Below are positions 22,201 through 31,745 of a stretch of 64,000 nucleotides of DNA, piece after piece. Both the position numbers and the translations under genes were made by a program. The notes under the pieces were generated by a model. It made no database searches. It had not been told where the DNA came from and saw nothing but the letters and a program-made list of their open reading frames with translations. Position 1 is the stretch's first letter, and each line of letters begins with the position of its first letter. Source of the stretch: Sphingobacteriales bacterium (GTDB lineage: Bacteria > Bacteroidota > Bacteroidia > Chitinophagales > UBA2359); the NCBI GenBank assembly GCA_016700115.1, contig CP064999.1, positions 3,410,001-3,474,000 on the forward strand, written 5' to 3'.

Positions 22201-23700
22201 ACCGGAGCGATAGACCTGAGTGTATCGGGCGGATTATTACCCTATAACTATATCTGGAACACCGGTGCTGTAAGCGAGGATATCAACGGCTTGGGAGCGG
22301 GGGATTTTGACGTAACCGTTACGGATGCCAACGGCTGTACCATGGGATTAAGCATAACCCTGACAGAGCCTGCAGGAATGACGTTGACAGAAACCCATAC
22401 CGATGCATTGTGTTTTGGAGGGTTAACGGGAGCGATAGACCTGAGTGTATCGAGCGGAACTGCGCCCTATACTTATAGTTGGAATACCGGTGCTGCAAGC
22501 GAGGATATCAACGGCTTGGGAGCAGGAGATTATGACGTAACCGTTACGGATGCCAACGGCTGTACCGTGGGATTAAGCATTACCCTGACAGAACCTGCTG
22601 GAATGACCTTGACAGAAACCCATACCGATGTATTGTGTTTTGGAGGGTTAACCGGAGCGATAGACCTGAGTGTATCGGGCGGATTATTACCCTATAACTA
22701 TATCTGGAACACCGGTGCTGTAAGCGAGGATATCAACGGCTTGGGAGCGGGGATTTTGACGTAACCGTTACGGATGCCAACGGCTGTACCATGGGATTAA
22801 GCATAACCCTGACAGAGCCTGCAGGAATGACGTTGACAGAAACCCATACCGATGCATTGTGTTTTGGAGGGTTAACGGGAGCGATAGACCTGAGTGTATC
22901 GAGCGGAACTGCGCCCTATACTTATAGTTGGAATACCGGTGCTGCAAGCGAGGATATCAACGGCTTGGGAGCAGGAGATTATGACGTAACCGTTACGGAT
23001 GCCAACGGTTGTACCATGGGATTAAGCATTACCCTGACAGAGCCTGTAGGAATGACCTTGACAGAAACGCATACCGATGTGTTGTGCTTTGGAGGGTTAA
23101 CCGGAGCGATAGACCTGAGTGTATTGGGTGGAACTGTACCCTATACTTATAGTTGGAACACAGGTGCTGTAAGCGAGGATATCAACGGCTTGGGAGCAGG
23201 AGATTATGATGTCACCGTAACGGATGCCAACGGCTGTACCATGGGATTAAGCATTACCCTGACAGAACCTGCTGGAATGACTTTGACAGAAACGCATACC
23301 GATGTATTGTGTTTTGGAGGGTTAACGGGAGCGATAGACCTGAGTGTATCGGGTGGAACTGTACCCTATACTTATAGTTGGAACACCGGTGCTGTAAGCG
23401 AGGATCTCAACGGCTTGGGAGCGGGAGATTTTGACGTAATCGTTACGGATGCCATCGGCTGTAGCATGGGATTAAGCATTACCCTGACAGAGCCTGCAGG
23501 AATGACCTTGACAGAAACCCATACCGATGTATTGTGTTTTGGAGGGTTAACGGGAGCGATAGATTTGAGTGTATCGGGCGGAACTGTGCCCTTTACTTAT
23601 AGTTGGAACACAGGTGCCATAAGCGAAGATATCAACGGCTTGGAAGCAGGAAATTATGACGTAACCGTTACGGATGCCAACGGCTGTACTAACGGATTAA
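18870..23700 (+). repeat. Type-B SprB coding repeat array (225-bp unit)
   Basis: About 21 copies of a 225-bp unit encode the TDVLCFGGLTGAIDL...NTGAVSEDINGL...TDANGC repeat. Copies are near identical. The segment around 19050-19400 recurs about 2250 bp (ten units) later, around 21300-21650. A 450-bp two-unit tandem duplication starts at 22141 and 22591. Two one-base deletions, near 19280 and 22752, interrupt the frame inside these duplicated copies. Confidence 0.93.
19261..22764 (+). CDS. Giant SprB-repeat surface protein, segment 3 (type-B repeats)
   Basis: This 1,167-codon frame continues after the one-base deletion near 19280; the listed ATG is incidental. It holds about 15 type-B SprB repeats of 75 residues, with the landmarks ETHTDVLCFGGLTGAIDL, YIWNTGAVSEDINGLGAG, DYDVTVTDANGC and GLSITLTEPAG. 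The unit length equals type A, so the two classes descend from a common repeat. The final unit is part of a near-perfect 450-bp tandem duplication: 22141 onward repeats from 22591. The second copy has lost one G in a G5 run (gagcggggatttt versus gagcgggggatttt), which throws the frame into TAA at 22762. Reading resumes in the next segment. It is best regarded as a continuous part of the same gene. Confidence 0.82.
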   Translation: MLWRVNRAIDLSVLGGTMPYTYSWNTGAVSEDINGLGAGDYDVTVTDANGCTMGLSITLTEPAGMTLTETHTDVLCFGGLTGAIDLSVSGGLLPYTYIWNTGAVSEDINDLGAGDYDVTVTDANGCTMGLSITLTEPAGLTLTETHTDVLCFGGLTGAIDLSVSGGTVPYTYSWNTGAVSEDINGLGAGDYVVTVTDANGCTMGLSITLTEPAGLTLTETHIDVLCFGGLTGAIDLSVLGGTMPYTYSWNTGAVSEDINGLGAGDYDVTVTDANGCTMGLSITLTEPVGMTLTETHTEVLCFGGLTGAIDLSVSGGLLPYNYIWNTGAVSEDINGLGAGDYDVTVTDANGCTVGLSITLTEPVGMTLTETHTDVLCFGGLTGAIDLSVSGGLLPYNYIWNTGAVSEDINGLGAGDYDVTVTDANGCTMGLSITLTEPVGMTLTETHTDVLCFEGLTGAIDLSVLGGTMPYTYSWNTGAVSEDINGLGAGDYDVTVTDANGCSMGLSITLTEPVGMTLTETHTEVLCFGGLTGAIDLSVSGGLLPYNYIWNTGAVSEDINGLGAGDYDVTVTDANGCTVGLSITLTEPVGMTLTETHTDVLCFGGLTGAIDLSVLGGLLPYTYIWNTGAVSEDINGLGAGDYDVTVTDANGCTMGLSITLTEPAGMTLTETHTDVLCFGGLTGAIDLSVSGGLLPYTYIWNTGAVSEDLNGLGAGDYDVTVTDANGCSMGLSITLTEPAGMTLTETHTDVLCFGGLTGAIDLSVLGGTMPYTYSWNTGAVSEDINGLGAGDYDVTVTDANGCTMGLSITLTEPAGMTLTETHTDVLCFGELTGAIDLSVSGGTLPYTYNWNTGAVSEDINGLGAGDYDVTVTDANGCTMGLSITLTEPVGMTLTETHTDVLCFGGLTGAIDLSVSGGLLPYNYIWNTGAVSEDINGLGAGDYDVTVTDANGCTVGLSITLTEPAGMTLTETHTDVLCFGGLTGAIDLSVSGGLLPYNYIWNTGAVSEDINGLGAGDFDVTVTDANGCTMGLSITLTEPAGMTLTETHTDALCFGGLTGAIDLSVSSGTAPYTYSWNTGAASEDINGLGAGDYDVTVTDANGCTVGLSITLTEPAGMTLTETHTDVLCFGGLTGAIDLSVSGGLLPYNYIWNTGAVSEDINGLGAGILT

Positions 23701-26700
23701 GTATAGAAATTATCGAATCTTCGGCTTTAATTCTCAGCTTAATCCCTACTGATGCAAGTTGTGGGGTTTCGAATGGTGCGGTTACTTCTTCGGTTTCCGG
23801 TGGAACAGGAACTTACACTTACCTTTGGAGCACAGGTGCAGTTGATACAGACATAACCGGACTTAGTTTAGGAACTTATACAGTAACTGTAAGCGATGGT
23901 GCTGGATGTACGGCAAGCGATTCTGTTACGATTGACGTTATTGGTGGGCTTACTTTAACCCTAACCTCAACCGATGCGAGTTGTGGAAATGCAAATGGTG
24001 CTGTTATTTCTTCGGTTTCCGGCGGAACAGGAACCTATACTTACCTTTGGAGCAATGGCGCAATTGATACAGACTTAACCGGACTCGGTTCAGGAAGTTA
24101 TACCGTAACCGTAACCGATAGCGCTGGATGTACGTCAAGTGCTTCTGCTACCGTAGGAGATACTGGAGCAATTTCTTTAACCCTAACCCCGACTGATGCT
24201 AATTGTGGAGATGCAAATGGAGCTGTTTCTTCTTCGGTGTCCGGTGGAACAGGAACTTTCACTTACCTTTGGAGTAATGGTGCAATTGATACAGACTTAA
24301 CCGGACTCGGTTCAGGAACTTATACAGTAACTGTAACTGATGGATTGGGGTGTACAGCAAGTGCTTCTGCTACTGTTGGTGATACTGGAGCACTTTCTTT
24401 AACCTTAACCCCGACTGATGCAAATTGTGGCGATGCGAATGGTGCTGTTACTTCTTCGGTGTCCGGTGGAACAGGAACCTACACTTACCAATGGAGCAAT
24501 GGCGCTGTTGATGCAGACATTACCGGACTCGGTTCAGGAGGTTATACTGTAACAGTAACCGATGGTTTAGGATGTACAACCAGTGCTACAGTTTCGGTAG
24601 GAGATACAGGAGGGCTTACTTTGAACCTTAGCGCTTCCGATGCAAGTTGTGGCGATGCGAATGGTGCTGTTACTTCTTCGGTGTCCGGTGGAACAGGAAC
24701 CTACACTTACCTCTGGAGCAATGGCGCAATTGATGCTGATATTAGCGGACTTAGCTCAGGAACTTATTCAGTAACCATAACTGATGGTGCGGGATGTACA
24801 GTTAGTGCTATTGCTGCGGTTGGCGATTCCGTGCCGCTTACTTTGACCCTAACCCAGACTGATGCTAATTGTGGCGATGCAAATGGTGCAGTAACTTCTT
24901 CAGTGTCCGGTGGAACAGGAACCTACACATACCTTTGGAGCAATGGCGCAATTAATACAGATATTACCGGACTTGGCTCAGGAACTTATTCAGTAACAAT
25001 AACCGATGGTGCGGGATGTACGGCAAGTGCTTCTGCTGTGGTTGAAGATTCAGTACCGCTTACTTTAACCCTTACCCCAACTGATGCTAATTGTGGCGAC
25101 GCGAATGGGGCTGTTGTTTCTTCTGTGTCCGGTGGAACAGGAACCTATTCCTATCTTTGGAGCAATGGTGCAATTGATGCAGATATTACCGCACTTAATG
25201 CAGGTTCATATACCGTAACCATAACTGATGATTTGGGATGTACTGCAAGTGCATCTGCTGCAGTTGCCAATCTTGGAGGTCCGGTTGTTTCGGCTATTGT
25301 TGCAGAAGCTACCTGTGGTAATGATAATGGAAGTATAGACCTGACAGTTTCTGGCGGCACTGGTGGATATACTTTTATATGGAGCAACGCTGCAATTACA
25401 GAAGATATAAACTTACTAGCTCCGGGAAGTTATTCTGTTACGGTAACAGACAACAGTGGTTGCGAAGCATTTTTTAATGCAACAGTTACAGTTCCATCGG
25501 ATTTGTTAATTTCTGAAACTCATACTGATGTATCATGTTTTGCCGGCTTTAACGGAAGCATTGACATTACCGTATCGGGTGGTTCTGGCAACTATACGTA
25601 TGAATGGAGTAATGGAATTACTTCAGAAGATTTAAACATTGCTTCTGAAGGAGATTATAGTGTTACGGTTACTGATAGTAACAACTGTACGGTTTCATTG
25701 GATATTACAATTTCAGAGCCAACGGCTGTTACATTGTCAGAAACGCACAATAATGCTTTCTGTGCAGGCAGTTTCAATGGAAACATAGATTTAACGGTTT
25801 CCGGAGGTACAGGTTCATATAATTATGTTTGGAGTAACGGTAGTTTTACTCAGGATATATCAGGATTGGCTTTAGGAACCTACAGTGTTACCGTTTCTGA
25901 TGCCAATAATTGTACTTCAGGATTAAGTATTTTTATATCAAATGCAGGAAGTCCGGTGTTGAATGCTGTAACCTCTGATGCTACTTGCGGAAACTCTGAT
26001 GGAAATGTGGATGTAAGTGTTACAGGAGGCACATTGCCCTATTCTTATATTTGGGATAATGGAGCTGTTACTCAGGATTTAACCAATATTCCGGCAGGCA
26101 CTTATTCGGTTACAGTTACTGATGCAAATGGATGTACAGATATACTTACTTCAGCAGTAAGCAATATAGGAGGACCAATTGTATCAACTGATTTAGTGGT
26201 AAACACTTCTTGTGAACAGCCTAACGGCAGTATTGACATCTCTGTGAACGGCGGCACCGCTCCTTATACTTACCTGTGGAGCAATCTCGAAATTAGCGAA
26301 GACCTAACAGGGCTATTCTCAGGTACTTATACGGTAACGGTTACAGATGCCAATGATTGCATTGCAACTTTAGCCGTAATTGTCAATAATCAGGCAAGTC
26401 CAACCTTATCGGCTGTTGTTATGGATGCTTCCTGCGGGCAGGCGAACGGAGCAATAAATCTTACTGTTACAGGAACAGGCGCACCTTATACTTTCTTGTG
26501 GAGTGATGGAAGCTCGGATGAGGACTTAAACAATGTAATTGCAGGTACTTATACCGTTACAGTAACAGACGTTATAGGTTGTACTGCTGTTTTATCGCAA
26601 ACCATCAATGATTTACCACCACATACTTTAAATCTTGTTGCAACTGTTTCTACCTGTAGTCAGGCAAATGGTTCTGTTGTACTTACAGTATCTGGCGGAC

Positions 26701-29700
26701 AAATGCCATTTACCTATTTGTGGAGCAACGGAGCAATTACTCAAGACTTAAACGATGTATTAGCAGGTAACTACTCCGTTACAGTAACCGATATCACAGG
26801 TTGTGAAGCAGTTGGTGTGATTTCAGTGGGCAATGCTCCTGAACCCTCACTTTTGGTTACCAATATCACCCATGCTACCTGTGGTTTGCCGAACGGAAGC
26901 ATTACCGTATCTGCATCCGGTGGTGTCGGCGTATATAGTTATAGTTGGTCGCATGATAGTGCTTTAACCGGAAATATTGCGACTGGGCTTGCTCCCGGTT
27001 CTTATCTGATTGCTGTTAGTGATGAAAATAATTGTGTAGCTGTACAGACTGTGGTTATAAACAATACATCTGTACCTTCTATTCAGGTGCAAACTGTTGT
27101 TCATACCTCCTGTGAGTTGGATAATGGCAGCATTTCGCTTTCAACTTCCGGAGGTGTTGGCAGTATGATTTATACATGGTCTCATGACACGGGGTTGTTT
27201 ACCGGAACTGCAAGCGGATTAGCTCCGGGAATTTATAGTGCAACGGTAACAGACTTTAATAATTGTACAGACACCATTTCCGTGGCCATTAACCCTTCAT
27301 CCAATCCTGATTTGAGTTTGGCTGTTACTGATGCTACCTGTGGCAATTCCAATGGCGCAATAGATATAACCATTGCCAATGGCGTAGCCCCTTATACTTT
27401 TAGCTGGAATAACGGCTCGACCGATGAAGACTTAACCAATATACCGGCAGGTAATTATACGGTTACTGTTACAGATACAAATAGTTGTTCTTCAACAATG
27501 AATGTCTCAGTTGGCGATAGTCTTGCCCCTGATTTAAGTGTAACAATAGTTGATGCCACCTGTGGATATGCTAACGGTGCAATTGACTTGTTTGTATCAG
27601 GTGGATTAGTGCCTTATACTTTTAGTTGGAGCAATGGCAGTACTGATGAAGATTTGACCAATCTCCTGTCCGGCTTTTATGAAGTAACGGTTACAGATGC
27701 CAATGGATGTACTGCGATGTTATCTGCAACGGTAGGAGATAGCGATACACCTGTTTTAAGTGTAATTGTTACTGATGATACTTGTGGAAATGCTTTGGGA
27801 ACTATTGACTTATCTATATCAGGAGGGCTTGCTCCATTTACTTTCTTGTGGAGCAACGGCAGTACCGATGAAGATTTATCCAATCTCTTGTCAGGAGATT
27901 ATGAGGTTACTGTTACTGATGCCAATGGTTGTACCGATTTTATTTCTGCAACTGTAAACGACAATGCTGCACCTGCTCTGAGCTATACAGTTACAGATGT
28001 TACCTGCGGTAATAATGACGGTTCAATAGATTTGACCGTATCCGGCGGTCTTTCTCCTTATACTTTTGTTTGGAGCAATGGAAATACGGATGAAGACATT
28101 TTCAATCTTCCTGTTGGAGATTATAACGTAACTGTTACTGATGCCAATGGATGTACAGTATCTACGTCTATATCTGTAAACGATAGTTCTTCTCCTGCTT
28201 TAAGTGTGGTCGTTACCGATGCGACCTGCGGAAATCCCAATGGTGCAATTGACCTTACAGTAAACGGAGGCGTTAGTCCTTATTCTTTTAGTTGGAATAA
28301 CGGAATGACCGATGAAGATATAACCAATCTCTTGTCAGGAGATTATGAGGTAACAGTAACCGATGCCAATGGTTGTACTGCTATAATTTCTGCGACTGTT
28401 GGAGATAGTGTCGTGGCGGATTTGAGTGTGATTGTTACGGATGTTACTTGCGGCAATACGGATGGTGCGATAGATTTGATTGTATCTGGCGGTCTTGCTC
28501 CTTATACTTATAACTGGAGCAACGGCATGACCGGTGAAGATGTAACCAACCTTCCGACAGGCGATTATGAGGTAACCGTAACCGATAGCAACGGCTGTAT
28601 TTCAACTATAGCAGCAACCGTTAGCGATAGCCTTGCACCCGGTTTGAGCGTAGCGATTACCAATGCCACCTGTGCCAATGCAAACGGAGCGATAGACTTA
28701 TCCGTATCCGGTGGATTTGCTCCTTATACCTATAACTGGAGCAACGGCATGACCGGTGAAGATTTAACCAACCTTCTTGCCGGTGATTATGCCGTAACCG
28801 TTACGGATGCCAACGGCTGTACTTCTACCATAACTGCAACAGTCGGCGATAGTCTTGCACCCGGTTTGAGCGTAGCGATTACCGATGCTACTTGTGCCAA
28901 TGCCAACGGAGCGATTGATTTAACCGTATCGGGCGGACTTGCACCTTATACATATAGCTGGAGCAATGGCATTACAGATGAAGATTTAGCCAACCTAATT
29001 GCCGGTGATTATGCCGTAACCGTTACGGATGCCAATGGCTGTACTTCAACCATGACGGCAACAGTCGGCGATAGCCTTGCACCCGGTTTGAGCTTAGTGA
29101 TTACCGATGCCACCTGTGCCAATGCCAACGGAGCGATTGATTTAACCATATCGGGCGGACTTGCACCTTATACATATAGCTGGAGCAATGGTATGACTGA
29201 TGAAGATTTAACCGATCTGCATTCCGGCGATTATGACGTAACCGTTACAGATGCCAACGGCTGTACTTCAACCATAACGGCAACAGTAGGAGATAGCCTT
29301 GCACCCGGTTTAAACATTGCTGTTTCCCATGCAACTTGTGACGATGCAAACGGTGCGGTTGATTTAACCGTATCGGGCGGACTTGCTCCATATACATTTA
29401 GTTGGAACAACGGCATTACTGATGAAGATTTAACCAACCTTTTTGCCGGTGCTTATGACGTAACAGTTACGGATGCAAACGGATGTACCTCGACCATTAC
29501 GGCAACTGTTGGCGACAGTCTTGCTCCCGGTTTAAGTGTTACCGTAACCGATGCTACTTGTGCCAATGCCAACGGAGCGATTGATTTAACTGTATCGGGC
29601 GGGCTTGCACCTTATACTTATAGCTGGAGCAACGGCAGTATTGATGAAGATTTAACCAACCTTCTTGCCGGTGATTATGCCGTAACTGTTACAGATGCCA

Positions 29701-31688
29701 ATGGATGTACAGCTACATTAACGGCAACCGTCAGCGATAGCCTTGCGCCCGGTTTGAGCGTCTTCGTAACTGATGCTACCTGTGCCAATGCCAATGGAGC
29801 GATTGATTTAACCGTATCGGGAGGTCTTGCACCTTACATATATAGCTGGAGCAATGGCATGACCGGTGAAGACTTAACCAATATTCCTGCCGGAGATTAC
29901 ACCGTAACGGTTACAGATGCCAACGGCTGTACTTCAACCATGACGGCAACCGTCAGCGATAGCCTTGCCCCCGATTTAAGTGTAGTTGTAACCGATGCCA
30001 CCTGTGCCGGAACAAACGGTGTAATTGATTTAACCGTATCGGGTGGGCTTGCACCTTATACTTATAGTTGGAGCAATGGCATGACAGGTGAAGACTTAAC
30101 CAATATCCCAGCCGGCGATTACGAGGTAACTGTTACTGATGCCAATAGCTGTACTTCAACCATAACGGAAACAATTGGCGATAGTCTTGCCCCCGTTTTG
30201 AGTGTTGAAGTTACAGATGCCACCTGTGCCGGAGCAAACGGTGCTATTGATTTAACCATGTCAGACGGGCTTGCACCTTATACTTTTAGCTGGAGCAACG
30301 GCATGACCGGTGAAGACTTAACCAATATTCCTGCCGGTGATTACGAGGTAACGGTTACCGATGCCAACGCCTGTACTTCAACCATCACGGCAACAGTTGG
30401 CGATAGCCTTGCCCCAGATTTGAGTGTTGCCATAACCGATGCCACTTGTTTTGAGGCAAACGGAGCGATTGACTTAACGGTATCTGGCGGACTTGCTCCC
30501 TATATATTTAGTTGGAATAATGGGTCAAGCAATGAAGACTTAACCAATATTCCGGCCGGCAATTACGAAGTTACGGTTACCGATGCCAATGATTGTACTT
30601 CGACACTGACTGCAATTATAGGCGATACGCCGGCTGTATCAGCCGGGAATGACGGCGAAATTTCTGTTTGCAATACAGATTTGGCGGTAGTTGAACTCTT
30701 TGATTTGCTGGACGGAGCAGAAACAGGTGGCATATTTGAGGCTGTTTCTCCAATAATTACAGGCTCTTTAGACCCGTTAACCGGCGTTTTTGATCCGGTC
30801 GGACATCTTACCGGCGATTATGATTTCATTTACATTGTCCAGGGTGATTTGCCCTGCGCCAACGATACAAGCTGGATTCAATTAACCATCAAACTTTGTG
30901 CCTGTGTGCCGCCATTAACACCGGCAACTTTGTCTGCTACGATTGTATCTTGCAAAGGCGAAGTCAATACAACGCCTTTTGTACCTGTTTCTGTTCCGGG
31001 CGTTACCTATAATTGGTATGATGCCCCAACAGGCGGCAATTTACTGGCAACAGGAACAACCTTTACTGCACAAACTCCCGGCACCTATTATGCCGAAGCA
31101 GTAAGCATCAGCGATCCCACTTGTATCAGTCCGGGCAGGCTGGCATTTACCTTGCTTTTGGATCAGGTTGGCGTTTCTGTGCCTTATGTTCTCACCACAT
31201 TGCCAGGTGAACCCATCAATATCACTGCAATTGCCACTTCGACCCTCGGCACTGAATTTACATGGCAATGGTCGCCTGCCGCCGGATTAAGTTGTACCGA
31301 TTGTCCAAATCCTTGGGCTACTGTTTCTGAAAACACCACCTTTGTCGTAACCGTAGTGGATGAATACGGCTGTTCGGCAACAGCAATGGTTATGATTGAA
31401 ATGATAGATCGTTTGGTTGTTATTCCAAATGCCTTCTCGCCCAATAACGACGGTGAAAACGACATCTTCCGAATTGTCGGTTACAATGTTTCGCAAGTCG
31501 AATACCATGTTTATGACCGATGGGGCAACGAAATGTATAGCAACACCACCTCCGATTTATTGATTGGATGGGATGGAACCCACAACGGCACCGATTGCGA
31601 ACTGGGAGTTTATGTTTATTATTGTATCGTTACATATTATGACGGACAACAACAACTGTTCGATGGAAATGTTACCCTGATACGGTAA
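22791..31688 (+). CDS. Giant SprB-repeat surface protein, C-terminal segment with T9SS type B sorting domain
   Basis: This is the 2,965-codon 3' end of the giant gene; the ATG at 22791 is an internal codon of a repeat. It begins with four type-B units to about 23700. About 30 diverged SprB-like units of roughly 70-75 residues follow to about 30620, each with a W-S/N-NG core and a VTVTD-NGC end. After them comes a cysteine-rich linker, an Ig-like domain (NWYDAPTGG, YYAEAVS) and a PKD-like domain (WQWSPAAGLSC, ATVSENTTFVV). The last 90 or so residues match the gliding-motility-associated C-terminal domain, the T9SS type B sorting signal: VIPNAFSPNNDGENDIF, VYDRWGNEMY, GWDGT, GVYVYY, VTLIR. The protein should therefore be exported across the outer membrane by T9SS and attached at the surface. 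A rho-independent terminator follows 20 bases after the stop. Confidence 0.92.
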   Translation: MGLSITLTEPAGMTLTETHTDALCFGGLTGAIDLSVSSGTAPYTYSWNTGAASEDINGLGAGDYDVTVTDANGCTMGLSITLTEPVGMTLTETHTDVLCFGGLTGAIDLSVLGGTVPYTYSWNTGAVSEDINGLGAGDYDVTVTDANGCTMGLSITLTEPAGMTLTETHTDVLCFGGLTGAIDLSVSGGTVPYTYSWNTGAVSEDLNGLGAGDFDVIVTDAIGCSMGLSITLTEPAGMTLTETHTDVLCFGGLTGAIDLSVSGGTVPFTYSWNTGAISEDINGLEAGNYDVTVTDANGCTNGLSIEIIESSALILSLIPTDASCGVSNGAVTSSVSGGTGTYTYLWSTGAVDTDITGLSLGTYTVTVSDGAGCTASDSVTIDVIGGLTLTLTSTDASCGNANGAVISSVSGGTGTYTYLWSNGAIDTDLTGLGSGSYTVTVTDSAGCTSSASATVGDTGAISLTLTPTDANCGDANGAVSSSVSGGTGTFTYLWSNGAIDTDLTGLGSGTYTVTVTDGLGCTASASATVGDTGALSLTLTPTDANCGDANGAVTSSVSGGTGTYTYQWSNGAVDADITGLGSGGYTVTVTDGLGCTTSATVSVGDTGGLTLNLSASDASCGDANGAVTSSVSGGTGTYTYLWSNGAIDADISGLSSGTYSVTITDGAGCTVSAIAAVGDSVPLTLTLTQTDANCGDANGAVTSSVSGGTGTYTYLWSNGAINTDITGLGSGTYSVTITDGAGCTASASAVVEDSVPLTLTLTPTDANCGDANGAVVSSVSGGTGTYSYLWSNGAIDADITALNAGSYTVTITDDLGCTASASAAVANLGGPVVSAIVAEATCGNDNGSIDLTVSGGTGGYTFIWSNAAITEDINLLAPGSYSVTVTDNSGCEAFFNATVTVPSDLLISETHTDVSCFAGFNGSIDITVSGGSGNYTYEWSNGITSEDLNIASEGDYSVTVTDSNNCTVSLDITISEPTAVTLSETHNNAFCAGSFNGNIDLTVSGGTGSYNYVWSNGSFTQDISGLALGTYSVTVSDANNCTSGLSIFISNAGSPVLNAVTSDATCGNSDGNVDVSVTGGTLPYSYIWDNGAVTQDLTNIPAGTYSVTVTDANGCTDILTSAVSNIGGPIVSTDLVVNTSCEQPNGSIDISVNGGTAPYTYLWSNLEISEDLTGLFSGTYTVTVTDANDCIATLAVIVNNQASPTLSAVVMDASCGQANGAINLTVTGTGAPYTFLWSDGSSDEDLNNVIAGTYTVTVTDVIGCTAVLSQTINDLPPHTLNLVATVSTCSQANGSVVLTVSGGQMPFTYLWSNGAITQDLNDVLAGNYSVTVTDITGCEAVGVISVGNAPEPSLLVTNITHATCGLPNGSITVSASGGVGVYSYSWSHDSALTGNIATGLAPGSYLIAVSDENNCVAVQTVVINNTSVPSIQVQTVVHTSCELDNGSISLSTSGGVGSMIYTWSHDTGLFTGTASGLAPGIYSATVTDFNNCTDTISVAINPSSNPDLSLAVTDATCGNSNGAIDITIANGVAPYTFSWNNGSTDEDLTNIPAGNYTVTVTDTNSCSSTMNVSVGDSLAPDLSVTIVDATCGYANGAIDLFVSGGLVPYTFSWSNGSTDEDLTNLLSGFYEVTVTDANGCTAMLSATVGDSDTPVLSVIVTDDTCGNALGTIDLSISGGLAPFTFLWSNGSTDEDLSNLLSGDYEVTVTDANGCTDFISATVNDNAAPALSYTVTDVTCGNNDGSIDLTVSGGLSPYTFVWSNGNTDEDIFNLPVGDYNVTVTDANGCTVSTSISVNDSSSPALSVVVTDATCGNPNGAIDLTVNGGVSPYSFSWNNGMTDEDITNLLSGDYEVTVTDANGCTAIISATVGDSVVADLSVIVTDVTCGNTDGAIDLIVSGGLAPYTYNWSNGMTGEDVTNLPTGDYEVTVTDSNGCISTIAATVSDSLAPGLSVAITNATCANANGAIDLSVSGGFAPYTYNWSNGMTGEDLTNLLAGDYAVTVTDANGCTSTITATVGDSLAPGLSVAITDATCANANGAIDLTVSGGLAPYTYSWSNGITDEDLANLIAGDYAVTVTDANGCTSTMTATVGDSLAPGLSLVITDATCANANGAIDLTISGGLAPYTYSWSNGMTDEDLTDLHSGDYDVTVTDANGCTSTITATVGDSLAPGLNIAVSHATCDDANGAVDLTVSGGLAPYTFSWNNGITDEDLTNLFAGAYDVTVTDANGCTSTITATVGDSLAPGLSVTVTDATCANANGAIDLTVSGGLAPYTYSWSNGSIDEDLTNLLAGDYAVTVTDANGCTATLTATVSDSLAPGLSVFVTDATCANANGAIDLTVSGGLAPYIYSWSNGMTGEDLTNIPAGDYTVTVTDANGCTSTMTATVSDSLAPDLSVVVTDATCAGTNGVIDLTVSGGLAPYTYSWSNGMTGEDLTNIPAGDYEVTVTDANSCTSTITETIGDSLAPVLSVEVTDATCAGANGAIDLTMSDGLAPYTFSWSNGMTGEDLTNIPAGDYEVTVTDANACTSTITATVGDSLAPDLSVAITDATCFEANGAIDLTVSGGLAPYIFSWNNGSSNEDLTNIPAGNYEVTVTDANDCTSTLTAIIGDTPAVSAGNDGEISVCNTDLAVVELFDLLDGAETGGIFEAVSPIITGSLDPLTGVFDPVGHLTGDYDFIYIVQGDLPCANDTSWIQLTIKLCACVPPLTPATLSATIVSCKGEVNTTPFVPVSVPGVTYNWYDAPTGGNLLATGTTFTAQTPGTYYAEAVSISDPTCISPGRLAFTLLLDQVGVSVPYVLTTLPGEPINITAIATSTLGTEFTWQWSPAAGLSCTDCPNPWATVSENTTFVVTVVDEYGCSATAMVMIEMIDRLVVIPNAFSPNNDGENDIFRIVGYNVSQVEYHVYDRWGNEMYSNTTSDLLIGWDGTHNGTDCELGVYVYYCIVTYYDGQQQLFDGNVTLIR
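23700..30620 (+). repeat. Diverged SprB-like coding repeats
   Basis: Roughly 30 units of about 70-75 codons share the pattern TDATCGNANGAIDLTV-SGG-APYTYSWSNG-EDLTN-AGDYEVTVTDANGC. They differ much more from one another at DNA level than the upstream arrays and contain no long perfect duplications that I could see. Sub-families are visible: a TDANCGDANGAV group at 23750-25250, mixed units at 25300-27300, and a GDSLAPGLSV group at 28600-30620. This is the older, fixed part of the stalk nearest the cell-surface anchor. Confidence 0.88.
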
Positions 31689-31709
31689 TTGCATTTTTTC
31701 AACAATAAG

Positions 31710-31745
31710 AAAACGGGTTATCCTTTATGGGTTGCCCGTTTTTTC
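31710..31745 (+). terminator. Rho-independent terminator of the giant surface-protein gene
   Basis: AAAACGGG (31710-31717) pairs with CCCGTTTT (31735-31742), and a shorter inner ATCC/GGGT pairing is possible. A run of T follows. It lies 22 bases after the TAA of the giant gene. Confidence 0.8.

Noticed and set aside
3941..22800. Programmed ribosomal frameshifting at the three breaks
   Set aside because: The breaks are plain deletions relative to adjacent copies. They are of two different sizes and shifts (2 bp, then 1 bp twice) and I saw no slippery heptamer with a downstream structure.
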